A DNA stretch of 64,000 bases, taken from Streptomyces cellostaticus. Its GTDB lineage: Bacteria; Actinomycetota; Actinomycetes; Streptomycetales; Streptomycetaceae. Each line of letters opens with the position of its first letter. Position 1 is the stretch's first letter. Position numbers and translations under genes: made by a program. Location: positions 480,382-544,381 of the forward strand of contig NZ_KQ948016.1 of assembly GCF_001513965.1 (NCBI RefSeq), written 5' to 3'. The notes beneath the pieces were generated by a model. That model made no database searches and was not told the DNA's origin. It saw nothing but the letters and a program-made list of their open reading frames with translations. Shown piece by piece: positions 53,725 through 61,166 of the stretch.

Positions 53725-54012
53725 CTACTCGGGCCCGAACAGGATTTCCAGTATCCGACGATGCGCCGCTTGCGATCCCGGCCTCTCCGTCGCCTGCCAA
53801 ATGGCCTTGCGATCAGGGCTCTTCTCTACGGGATCTCGCAGTCGCTCCGAATGTTTCCTCTTACCTGGTCCGCCTCCCCCCTTATGGTCCGCCTCTGAGA
53901 GAGCTTGTAGACGTTGTTTGCGAGCCAACACGGCGGGCCACCCGACCGGAGGGGACGAAGCGATGGACGGGCAAGGTTTGCACGTGGCACTGTCGCTGGA
54001 ATCGACAGACAT
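53725..54012 (-). CDS. Small basic protein upstream of the integrase
   Basis: 95 aa, start MSVDSSDSATCKPCPS; very basic second half (GKRKHSERLRDPVEKSPDRKA). GGAGG seven bases before the ATG is the main support. It is 89 bases upstream of int and co-directional, so may be co-expressed. Serine integrases need a small directionality factor for excision, often encoded nearby; this gene is a candidate by size and place only. No family recognised. Confidence 0.55.
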   Translation of the reverse strand: MSVDSSDSATCKPCPSIASSPPVGWPAVLARKQRLQALSEADHKGGGGPGKRKHSERLRDPVEKSPDRKAIWQATERPGSQAAHRRILEILFGPE

Positions 54013-54411
54013 GACGGGGCCTCCAGAGCCTCAAATCAGGAAGTAGGTATCGGGTGTTCATGACTTCTCTCCTTTGCGCTTACAGGGCGCTTATCCTGCG
54101 TACGCCCTGATCAGGCGCAGCCAACTTGCCTTCGAATTATACGAGTTGCCACCGCCGGAAGCTCGTGCTTTTCCGTGACATGCAGGATCGATGAATCATC
54201 TGGGACGGTAGAAATCCGCACCGTAATACGTCCCCGCCCACAGCCACTGACAGGCCATCAGCTCCTGAGCGAGGCAGCCACCCCAGGGGGCATGCTCACA
54301 AGCCCGCGCAGACCGCAGCGACCACCGGACCACACCCGGGAACCCGGCCAGTACCAGGGCACACCGCTCTCCCGGCGAACAGGGAGAAGACAGGGAGCAG
54401 CCGTGCGACCA

Positions 54412-54606
54412 GATCGGAGTAACTCTTCTTTACTTGCTCAAGGGCGCGCCTTCGGCGCGCCGCGCGGCCCTGCCGCTCGGCCCGGCGTGCGGCCTTCGGC
54501 CGGTCCGGTCCGGCGGCAGCCGCGCAACGACCGCAAGCGACCCCCGAGCGTGCGAACGTCACTCCGGCCGGATCGGCGTAACTCTTCTTCTCTGTTCTTG
54601 AAGGCG
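54412..54606. repeat. Imperfect direct repeats about 160 bp apart
   Basis: GATCGGAGTAACTCTTCTTT (54412 on) and GATCGGCGTAACTCTTCTTC (54571 on) continue as CTTGCTCAAGGGCG and CTGTTCTTGAAGGCG respectively, about 35 bases each. Between them lie several GC-rich hairpins with TTC or TTCG loops. Confidence 0.75.
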
Positions 54607-54658
54607 ACTGCCTTGCCCAGTCCGGTCACCGGGATGTGGCTGGGGCCGACGGCCTCCG

Positions 54659-54806
54659 AGGCTTTTAGGCAGCCACCATGGGGCGAGCCTCGAAGAACAG
54701 GGGGCCGATCGGGCTATTGCGGGCAGGTCCCAAAGACTGCCCGATCCGCCAAGCAGCGTAAGGCCCCCTGTTCACTCACCCCATGGCAGCTCCCGCCCAA
54801 AAGCCT
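54659..54806. repeat. 148-bp imperfect dyad
   Basis: Nested arms in order: AGGCTTTT with AAAAGCCT (54659/54799), CCATGGGG with CCCCATGG (centre about 54677/54779), GAACAGGGGGCC with GGCCCCCTGTTC (54695/54762) and GATCGGGC with GCCCGATC (54707/54739). An alternative inner hairpin uses GGGCAG and CTGCCC (54721/54737). One strand could fold into a long stem with small bulges. Confidence 0.88.
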
Positions 54807-54955
54807 CTACGGCCGGCGGCGTGCCCAAAGCGCACCACCACGGCATCACACGTTCAGACAGCAGAGAGCCCCGTCCACGGCCCTACGGGGGAGGAGTCAC
54901 AGACGGGGCAGCCGACTCGCTGAGCCTTGATTTCGCCGTCCTCAGCGAGCCGGGG

Positions 54956-55237
54956 TCATTCGTCCCGTGTCACACGGGCGTGATCGCTCACGACACGGCC
55001 GTCCGGCGTCGTCTGGACATGCGCAGGTGACGCCATCAGATGCGCCGCTACCTTCTGCACCACGTCAGCGTTCCACGTCCCCATAGCCACCATCGGACGA
55101 CCGTCCGGCGCCACGCGGGGAGCCAGCCAGCCAAGGTCCCGCGCCGGAATCCCGATCGCCAGCAGCGCCTGCCGCAGCACCTCATGCGCGTCAGCAGCAG
55201 CCTTCTTACTGCTCTTGTAGATCTCCATGGGGATCAC
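54956..55237 (-). CDS. Element-borne small protein, unknown function
   Basis: 93 aa from a GTG at 55237 that overlaps the previous gene's stop as GTGA; ATG at 55228 (MEIYKSSKKAAADAHEVL) is an alternative. A helical N-terminus is followed by a compact region (WLAPRVAPDGRPMVAMGTWNADVVQKVAAHL). Coupled to the upstream zinc-ribbon-like gene, so the two likely act together. No family recognised. Confidence 0.65.
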   Translation of the reverse strand: MIPMEIYKSSKKAAADAHEVLRQALLAIGIPARDLGWLAPRVAPDGRPMVAMGTWNADVVQKVAAHLMASPAHVQTTPDGRVVSDHARVTRDE

Positions 55238-55434
55238 TGCCCCGCCCCCTTCGGTGCGCAAGCCGTGTGCCAGTAGACCACGATCGGAGACGAGTCCCGG
55301 CGAGCCAGCAACCCCCGGCGGCAGTTCTCAAGGTTCTTGATCGGCACACCACATGCCGGGCACGTCTCACCGGCCGGGGCGTAGGTCGTGTACTCCCGCT
55401 GACGCGCGTCGGTCTCCACTGTCGGGTTCGTCAT
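55234..55434 (-). CDS. Element-borne small CXXC protein
   Basis: 66 aa. CPACGVPIKNLENC and a later WHTAC give four cysteine/histidine positions suited to a zinc ribbon. No membrane segment. Divergent from the XRE-type regulator across 96 bases and coupled to the 93-aa gene. The role could be DNA or protein binding; unknown. Confidence 0.65.
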   Translation of the reverse strand: MTNPTVETDARQREYTTYAPAGETCPACGVPIKNLENCRRGLLARRDSSPIVVYWHTACAPKGAGQ

Positions 55435-55530
55435 GGCGGGATCGTGGCCCGTCCTTGTGGACGTATCTCCCCCGCGGGCAGGGACGGTTGGGACAATCGG
55501 CCGTTAGGCTCGAAGAAGGCCCAAACGTCC

Positions 55531-56298
55531 ATGGGGGAAGCCTTGAACGCCGCCTTACGATCAGCTATGGCCGACGCCGATATGAAGCCCAGGCAACTCG
55601 CGGCCCGGATCGGTGTGAGTGTGAAGCAGGTGGAACGCTGGCTAGCGGATGCCGAACTGAGGCCACACGCGAGGAACCGCACGGACGCCTGCCGTGCGCT
55701 GGGAGTGGATGAAGAGATGATCTGGCCGAAGACCGTTCAGGAACGCGTGAAGACAGGCCATGACCGTGAGCTAGTCCACAGCTACCCCTACCGATCCGCC
55801 TGCCCCTCGACAGTGTGGGCCGATCTTGTCGACGAAGCCACGCAAGAACTGTTCTTCGCTGGCTATACCAACTATTTCCTCTGGACCCAGGTGCCTCATT
55901 TCGCCGACACCCTTCGCCGCAAGGCCGAGAGCGGGTGTCGAGTACGGTTCCTGCTGGGAGATCCGGACGGCGAGGTGACCCGGAACCGCGAGGCCATCGA
56001 GGACGTCACGCTGAGCGTGTCCACGCGTATCAGGATCAGCCTGGAGCATCTGGAGCGGCTTGGGCCCCTGGAAGGCCTGGAGACTCGGTTCAGCGCCGCC
56101 GATGACGCGGTGAACCACGTGTCCCTGTCCGTCTTCCGCTTCGATCACAACGCCTTGGTGACTCCGCACCTTGCCCGGCTCGTGGGCCATGATTCCCCAC
56201 TCCTGCATCTGCGCCGACAGGGTGACGGCGGCATGTGGTCACGCTTCGCAGAGCACGCGGAAGAACTCTGGGGTCGGGGAGTGCACGTCCGCAGCTGA
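55531..56298 (+). CDS. XRE-family regulator with C-terminal DUF5919-like domain
   Basis: 255 aa. Helix-turn-helix at about 8-60 (ADMKPRQLAARIGVSVKQVERWL) followed by a domain with ELFFAGYTNYFLWTQVPHFADTLRRKAESGCRVRFLLGDPD, typical of the phospholipase D-like DUF5919 fusions often seen in Streptomyces integrative elements; no HKD catalytic pair was found. ATG at 55531 is the first with homology. It could control the divergent small-gene pair or excision; unproven. Confidence 0.85.
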   Translation: MGEALNAALRSAMADADMKPRQLAARIGVSVKQVERWLADAELRPHARNRTDACRALGVDEEMIWPKTVQERVKTGHDRELVHSYPYRSACPSTVWADLVDEATQELFFAGYTNYFLWTQVPHFADTLRRKAESGCRVRFLLGDPDGEVTRNREAIEDVTLSVSTRIRISLEHLERLGPLEGLETRFSAADDAVNHVSLSVFRFDHNALVTPHLARLVGHDSPLLHLRRQGDGGMWSRFAEHAEELWGRGVHVRS

Positions 56299-56461
56299 CG
56301 CGGCCCTCAGCCAAGATTCAGTAGTCCGCGCCGCCACACAACACGGCCCCCACCCTCGACACCAGGTCGGGACGGGGGCCGCCGTACGTGGGCCTTCCCC
56401 GAGCATTCGCCCAGGTCAGAAGCTAGACGCGCAGAGTGAACGCAAAGGCAACCTTGGAGAA

Positions 56462-56480
56462 CGCTGCCGAAGGGTCCGAT
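56462..56480. other. attR core
   Basis: Same 19 bp as attL. Joining host sequence left of 51581 with sequence right of 56480 gives an uninterrupted DUF4191 frame ending in a TAG at 56524-56526. Element sequence to its left contains the orphan 3' end of int on the minus strand. Confidence 0.9.
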
Positions 56481-56540
56481 GCCGAAGGGCATGCGGATGC
56501 CGAAGGGCGGCCCGAAGGCTCGCTAGTCCTCCTCCCACCT

Positions 56541-56592
56541 CCTACGACGAAGGGGGCGCCCGGAGTGATCCGGGCGCCCCCTTCGTCGTAGG
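56541..56592. terminator. Perfect 24-bp bidirectional terminator
   Basis: CCTACGACGAAGGGGGCGCC and its complement form an unbroken stem of 24 bp capped by GTGA. It lies 14 bases after the native DUF4191 stop, between it and the convergent RDD gene. The integration has moved it 4.9 kb from the host gene it served. Confidence 0.92.
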
Positions 56593-56631
56593 AGCGGGCG
56601 CTGGGCGCGGGCCTCCGTCGTAGGAGGAGCG

Positions 56632-57099
56632 CTAGGCGCGGACCTCGACGGTCTTCGCGATCCGGTCGTGCAGGCCGCGGCCGTCCCGGTCCCAGATCAG
56701 CGCGGGGATCGCGAGGCACAGCAGGACCGTGCGCAGCAGGGAACGCAGCGGGTTGACCGTGCCGGTCTCCAGAGCCACGACCCGGATGCCGAACAGTCGC
56801 TTGCCCGGGGTGAAGCCGATCGTGCCGACCAGGAGGGCGCTCATCACGAAGAAGACGAGCAGGGCCCAGTTGCTGGTAGCCGGGCTGTTGCCGTGCGTGA
56901 TCAGGCCGTATGCGATCAACACGCACAGACCCCAGTCCACGGCCAGCGCCCCGAGGCGCCTGCCCGGCCGGGCGATCGAGTTCGGTCCCTCCTGCGGGAG
57001 GCCGAGCTGCTCGCCCCGGTATCCGAAGTCGGCACCGGCTTCTTCCATGGCCGCGCGCGGCCCGGACAGCCACGATCCGATTGCTTGCCTGTTGTCCAC
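56632..57099 (-). CDS. RDD-family membrane protein
   Basis: 155 aa. N-terminal soluble region, then an RDD domain with LGALAVDWGLCVLIAYGLI and FTPGKRLFGIRVV, three helices, and a WDRDGRGLHDRIAKT tail. GTG start at 57099, ribosome-binding site weak. Second RDD gene in the window. Divergent from glnA. Confidence 0.88.
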   Translation of the reverse strand: MDNRQAIGSWLSGPRAAMEEAGADFGYRGEQLGLPQEGPNSIARPGRRLGALAVDWGLCVLIAYGLITHGNSPATSNWALLVFFVMSALLVGTIGFTPGKRLFGIRVVALETGTVNPLRSLLRTVLLCLAIPALIWDRDGRGLHDRIAKTVEVRA

Positions 57100-57174
57100 C
57101 CGACAACGGTACTGCGGCCGGATTCGGACACAGCGCCGAGGGGTGTGTCGGGGCTACGGTGGAACCGTGGCCGG

Positions 57175-57212
57175 TTAACTTCTGCGAAACAAATGGGTCA
57201 CGCCCGAGAAAT
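57175..57212 (+). promoter_or_regulatory. Tandem GlnR box upstream of glnA
   Basis: TTAAC-n6-GAAAC at 57175-57190 and GTCAC-n6-GAAAT at 57197-57212, separated by six bases. The spacing is exactly that of the known Streptomyces a-b GlnR sites (gTnAc-n6-GaAAc-n6 repeated). It lies about 100-135 bp before the glnA start, so glnA should be under nitrogen control by GlnR. Confidence 0.85.
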
Positions 57213-57309
57213 CACCCGTCCCTAGGGTCGAGACCAGCGTGTGCCACCGCACTGGCAGCACGAACGATCTACCACCCCGGCGAGGACGGTCGGGAGTAGG
57301 AGGAGCTGG

Positions 57310-58719
57310 ATGTTCCAGAACGCCGACGAGGCCAAGAAGTTCATCGCGGACGAGGACGTCAAGTTCATCGACGTCCGCTTCTGCGACCTGCCGGGCGTCA
57401 TGCAGCACTTCACGGTGCCCGTTGAGGCGTTCGACCCGGACGAGGAGCTGGCGTTCGACGGATCGTCGATCCGTGGTTTCCAGGCCATCCACGAGTCCGA
57501 CATGGCGCTGCGCGCCGACCTGTCCACGGCCCGTGTCGACCCGTTCCGCCGGGACAAGACCCTCAACATCAACTTCTTCATCCACGACCCGATCACGGGC
57601 GAGCAGTACTCCCGTGACCCGCGCAACGTGGCCAAGAAGGCTGAGGCCTACCTCGCCTCGACCGGTATCGCGGACACCGCGTACTTCGGTCCCGAGGCCG
57701 AGTTCTACGTCTTCGACTCCGTCCGCTTCGCGACCAGTGCGAACGAGTCCTTCTACCACATCGACTCCGAGGCGGGTGCCTGGAACACCGGCGCCCTGGA
57801 GAACAACCGTGGCTACAAGGTCCGCTACAAGGGTGGCTACTTCCCGGTCCCGCCGGTCGACCACTTCGCCGACCTGCGCGCCGAGATCTCCCTGGAGCTG
57901 GACAAGCAGGGCCTGAAGGTCGAGCGCCAGCACCACGAGGTGGGCACCGCCGGCCAGGCGGAGATCAACTACAAGTTCAACACGCTGCTCGCCGCGGCCG
58001 ACGACCTCCAGCTCTTCAAGTACATCGTGAAGAACGTCGCCTGGCGCAACGGCAAGACCGCGACCTTCATGCCGAAGCCGATCTTCGGTGACAACGGCTC
58101 GGGCATGCACGTGCACCAGTCGCTGTGGAGCAACGGCGACCCGCTGTTCTACGACGAGGCCGGTTACGCGGGCCTGTCGGACACCGCCCGCTACTACATC
58201 GGCGGCATCCTCAAGCACGCCCCGTCGCTGCTGGCCTTCACCAACCCGACGGTGAACTCCTACCACCGTCTGGTGCCGGGCTTCGAGGCGCCGATCAACC
58301 TGGTGTACTCGCAGCGCAACCGCTCCGCCGCGATGCGTATCCCGATCACCGGCTCGAACCCGAAGGCCAAGCGCGTCGAGTTCCGCGCCCCGGACTCCTC
58401 CGGCAACCCGTACCTGGCCTTCTCGGCCCTGCTCCTCGCGGGCCTGGACGGCATCAAGAACAAGATCGAGCCGGCCGAGCCGATCGACAAGGACCTCTAC
58501 GAGCTGGCTCCCGAGGAGCACGCGAACGTGGCCCAGGTCCCGACCTCGCTGCCGGCCGTCCTCGACTCGCTCGAGTCCGACCACGAGTTCCTCCTCCAGG
58601 GCGACGTCTTCACGCCGGACCTGATCGAGACGTGGATCGACTTCAAGCGCGCGAACGAGATCGCCCCGCTGCAGCTGCGTCCGCACCCGCACGAGTTCGA
58701 GCTCTACTTCGACGTGTGA
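57310..58719 (+). CDS. glnA: Glutamine synthetase type I
   Basis: 469 aa dodecameric GSI. Motifs: DGSSIRGF, metal ligands in [10 protein letters not shown], the ATP-binding [18 protein letters not shown], and the adenylylation tyrosine at residue 397 ([10 protein letters not shown]), the same number as in the classical enzyme. AGGAGG just before the ATG. Makes glutamine from glutamate and ammonia. Regulated by GlnR (site upstream) and by adenylylation. Confidence 0.97.
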   Translation: MFQNADEAKKFIADEDVKFIDVRFCDLPGVMQHFTVPVEAFDPDEELAFDGSSIRGFQAIHESDMALRADLSTARVDPFRRDKTLNINFFIHDPITGEQYSRDPRNVAKKAEAYLASTGIADTAYFGPEAEFYVFDSVRFATSANESFYHIDSEAGAWNTGALENNRGYKVRYKGGYFPVPPVDHFADLRAEISLELDKQGLKVERQHHEVGTAGQAEINYKFNTLLAAADDLQLFKYIVKNVAWRNGKTATFMPKPIFGDNGSGMHVHQSLWSNGDPLFYDEAGYAGLSDTARYYIGGILKHAPSLLAFTNPTVNSYHRLVPGFEAPINLVYSQRNRSAAMRIPITGSNPKAKRVEFRAPDSSGNPYLAFSALLLAGLDGIKNKIEPAEPIDKDLYELAPEEHANVAQVPTSLPAVLDSLESDHEFLLQGDVFTPDLIETWIDFKRANEIAPLQLRPHPHEFELYFDV

Positions 58720-58745
58720 TCGGACCGCCCTGCGCGGTTCGAGAA

Positions 58746-58786
58746 CGAGGGCCGTCACCCGGAAACGCTCCGGGTGACGGCCCTCG
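58746..58786. terminator. glnA terminator
   Basis: CGAGGGCCGTCACCCGGA pairs perfectly with its complement around AACGC, 27 bases after the glnA stop. Also placed to stop the convergent 81-aa gene. Confidence 0.88.
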
Positions 58787-58809
58787 GCCGTGTCCTGGTG
58801 CCGCCGCCG

Positions 58810-59055
58810 TCAGCTCACCACGACCACGACCACGGGGACGTTGTTGAACCCGTTGTTGAAGCCGAAGAAGCCGTTGTTGAAGCCGTTGTTGAAGCCGCCG
58901 TAGTAGCAGTTGTTCCACCAGCAGCCCCGGTTGGTGGAGACCTGGGTCGGGGTGGCTGCCGACGCGGTACCGGCGGTGCCGATCGCGACCCCGCTCGCCA
59001 TCAGAACGCCGATGGCGGACACCGCGGCAAGACGCCTCGCGCGATGTGCTTTCAT
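58810..59055 (-). CDS. Secreted Gly-Phe-Asn-rich repeat peptide
   Basis: 81 aa. Signal peptide (1 to about 33, ending GTASA-ATPTQ). The mature 48 residues include two Cys (CWWNNC), two Tyr and four GFNN units (GGFNNGFNNGFFGFNN...), then an all-valine run VPVVVVVVS. GGAGG eight bases before the ATG. Asn/Gly/aromatic repeats with a beta-prone end suggest self-assembly at the cell surface, but it lacks the chaplin domain. No homologue recognised; convergent with glnA. Confidence 0.85.
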   Translation of the reverse strand: MKAHRARRLAAVSAIGVLMASGVAIGTAGTASAATPTQVSTNRGCWWNNCYYGGFNNGFNNGFFGFNNGFNNVPVVVVVVS

Positions 59056-59407
59056 CGATCTGCCCTCCTTCCACCCCCTCGTGCGGTCTTCGTCGAGGCA
59101 CGAGACGGATGGCCACGGTCCCGGAGCGCGATGCCCGGCGTGGTCGTAGGTGTTGCCGCCCGGGTAGAGGAAACAGGGCTCTCAGTCCCCAGCGATACGG
59201 GGATTGCGCACATCCGGCGCACCCTGTGGCGCGGCTCTCACCTGTAGATGCTAGCCGCCCGGCGACCACCCAGCATCCTGGGCGGGATCGGCGCCGCAGC
59301 AGGCCGGGGCAGCCGCGGCCGCCCGTGCAACCTTCCGTGCTTCCCAGGCTTCCTACTTTTGGGGGATCATCCCCCTGGTTCTGTCCGACGAGAGAGGTTG
59401 AACGGGG
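59056..59407. other. Intergenic region
   Basis: 352 bp between the divergent secreted-peptide gene and an 85-aa gene. Besides ribosome-binding sites at its ends, no gene, RNA or clear dyad was recognised. Confidence 0.4.
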
Positions 59408-59665
59408 ATGACCGAACAGAACGACTGGGAGCGCGAGTTCGATCACAGATGGGCGAATTCAGCCGAGCATAAGGAGCCCTCGGCGCGGGCCCGGATGCTC
59501 GCCGCCCGCTGGAAGGAGAACCCGCCGGACCCCGCACCGTTCCGCGCCGACCCGGAGCCGGTGACGCCCCGGCGGTCGTCGTGGGTGTCGACGGTCGTGG
59601 TGCTCGGCTGTGTGGCCGCGGTGATAGTCCTGCTGGGGTACGCGCAGATGCGCTCCCCGTATTAG
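59408..59665 (+). CDS. Small single-span membrane protein
   Basis: 85 aa. Charged N-terminal half (MTEQNDWEREFDHRWANSA), Pro-rich linker, one C-terminal helix (about 58-78, WVSTVVVLGCVAAVIVLLGY). GAGAGAGG lies upstream of the ATG. Conserved small proteins with this design are found in Streptomyces. Function unknown. Confidence 0.75.
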   Translation: MTEQNDWEREFDHRWANSAEHKEPSARARMLAARWKENPPDPAPFRADPEPVTPRRSSWVSTVVVLGCVAAVIVLLGYAQMRSPY

Positions 59666-59732
59666 GGGACGGGGAGCCCAGGAGGAGGCCGGGGTCGGGG
59701 CGGCGGCCGCACGGCGGCCGGCCGCGGGTGCC

Positions 59733-60125
59733 GTGCTGCAAGACGTCCTCGACACCGCCGATCCGGCCGTCTGGCCGGCGCTGGACGAGAGCGTACGGAC
59801 GGAGGAGCTGTCCTTGCCGCCGTACGTCGTCCCCGCCTGGGAAGGGGCGGACGGCGGGCGCTCGCTGACCGCCGTCCTGTGCCGCTGGTGGCCGTGCGGA
59901 GCACGGACTGGGCGCAGCCGGTACGCGAGCGGGGCCGGGAAACGGCTCGCCGAGGCTCTGGACGCGGAAACGGGCGCCCGGCTGGCCCCGCTGATCAGGC
60001 GCCTCGGCGACGCGGACGAGCTGCTGCTGACGCGGGCCGGGGTGACCGTGCGGCGGGTCCGGTCGTGGGGAGCGGACGCCGAGGTCGCGGAGCTGCTCGC
60101 GCAGGCCCGGTGTCGCCTGGGCTGA
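59733..60125 (+). CDS. Conserved protein of unknown function, frame possibly disturbed
   Basis: 130 aa from a GTG with no good ribosome-binding site. Start and end look like ordinary protein (VLQDVLDTADPAVWPALDESVRTEEL and VRRVRSWGADAEVAELLAQ), but residues about 50-70 (CRWWPCGARTGRSRYASGAG) read better in the next frame (LVAVRSTDWAQPVRER). Two compensating shifts, or simply divergence, could explain this. Confidence 0.55.
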   Translation: MLQDVLDTADPAVWPALDESVRTEELSLPPYVVPAWEGADGGRSLTAVLCRWWPCGARTGRSRYASGAGKRLAEALDAETGARLAPLIRRLGDADELLLTRAGVTVRRVRSWGADAEVAELLAQARCRLG

Positions 60126-60243
60126 GGCGCCCGGGCGCGCCGGAAGCCTTTGCTGCCCCTAGGTCTGCTCGCGACCTCCTCATGGCATTCCGCAGGTGCA
60201 CACTGGACAGCGGGACGAGTGCCTGACTGCGGGGTGATGCAAG

Positions 60244-61164
60244 ATGCAGAGCCGCTTTAGGAGCGATCGGCGGCTGACCGTGCGCATGACGGTCACCATG
60301 TTCCTGCTCGGGCTGTTGTACGTGGCGTTCGTCGTCGCGTTGATCGTGTTGCTGAAGTCCTGGCTGCTGGTCGTCGTCCTGGTCGGGGCGATGTTCGTGG
60401 CGCAGTTCTGGTTCTCCGACCGGATCGCGATGTTCGCCATGCGCGGGCGGGTCGTGGAGCGGGAGGAGTATCCCGAGCTGCACGCGGTGGTCGACCGGCT
60501 GTGTGCGATCGCGGACATGCCCAAGCCGGTGGTCGCCGTGTCCGAGATGGACATGCCGAACGCGTTCGCGACCGGCCGGAATCCCGACCACGCCGTGGTC
60601 TGTGTGACCACGGGGCTGCTGCGGCGGCTGGAGCCCGCCGAGCTGGAGGGTGTGCTCGCGCACGAGCTGTCGCACGTGGCGCACAAGGACGTCGCCGTGA
60701 TCACGATCGCGTCCTTCCTCGGGGTGATCGCCGGACTGATCGTGCGGTTCGCCTTCTACTCGCAGGTCTTCGGCGGGGGCCGCAGGGACCAGAACACCGC
60801 GGTCGTCTTCGCCGCGGTGATGGGCGTCTCGGCGGCCGTGTACGCGATCAGCTTCCTGCTGATCCGGGCCCTGTCCCGGTACCGGGAGCTGGCGGCCGAC
60901 CGGGCCGCCGCGCACCTGACCGGCCGGCCCTCGGCACTGGCGTCGGCGCTCACCAAGGTCTCCGGGGACATCGCCCGGATCCCGACCAAGGACCTGCGCA
61001 CGGCCCAGGCCTTCAACGCCTTCTACTTCACCCCTGCGACCGGCAAGGAGCCCGGCATCGAGCAGTACTTCTCCACCCACCCGACCCTGGAGCAGCGGCT
61101 GGACCAGCTGGGCCGGATCTCCGCGGAGCTGGGCGAGGCGGCCGCCCCCGGGAAGGCGGACTGA
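60244..61164 (+). CDS. htpX: HtpX-family membrane zinc metalloprotease
   Basis: 306 aa. Two N-terminal helices, the M48 zinc motif HELSH (H140, E141, H144) and third ligand region SRYRELAADRAA (E215), with another helix pair between. Degrades misfolded membrane proteins. The pspAB gene begins two bases after its stop, so both are co-translated. Actinobacterial Psp systems pair HtpX with PspAB, linking it to pspA at 14.8 kb. Confidence 0.93.
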   Translation: MQSRFRSDRRLTVRMTVTMFLLGLLYVAFVVALIVLLKSWLLVVVLVGAMFVAQFWFSDRIAMFAMRGRVVEREEYPELHAVVDRLCAIADMPKPVVAVSEMDMPNAFATGRNPDHAVVCVTTGLLRRLEPAELEGVLAHELSHVAHKDVAVITIASFLGVIAGLIVRFAFYSQVFGGGRRDQNTAVVFAAVMGVSAAVYAISFLLIRALSRYRELAADRAAAHLTGRPSALASALTKVSGDIARIPTKDLRTAQAFNAFYFTPATGKEPGIEQYFSTHPTLEQRLDQLGRISAELGEAAAPGKAD

Positions 61165-61166
61165 GC

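Larger units (their letters stand above)
54013..54955. other. Structured non-coding region of the element
   Basis: 943 bp without a convincing gene; open frames here lack ribosome-binding sites and have composition typical of chance. It holds a direct repeat pair beginning GATCGGMGTAACTCTTCTT (54412 and 54571), strong GC hairpins (GGCGCGCC-TTC-GGCGCGCC at 54443-54461) and the large dyad at 54659. Such structure recalls plasmid origins or single-strand initiation sites. Confidence 0.5.
51581..56480 (-). mobile_element. Serine-integrase integrative element, about 4.88 kb
   Basis: Bounded by identical 19-bp cores (CGCTGCCGAAGGGTCCGAT) at 51581 and 56462. Contents: a large serine recombinase, a 95-aa gene upstream of it, about 940 bp of structured non-coding DNA, two coupled small genes and an XRE-type regulator. 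Neighbouring gene order resumes immediately outside. GC content is visibly lower and rare codons are commoner in the integrase. No FtsK-like transfer gene, relaxase, Rep protein or phage structural gene is seen, so it is a minimal or decayed element. Confidence 0.92.

Noticed and set aside
54175..54930. 251-aa open frame in the element
   Set aside because: It spans the direct repeats, hairpins and large dyad, is Arg/Pro/Ser-rich without any domain and has no ribosome-binding site; better explained as non-coding DNA.
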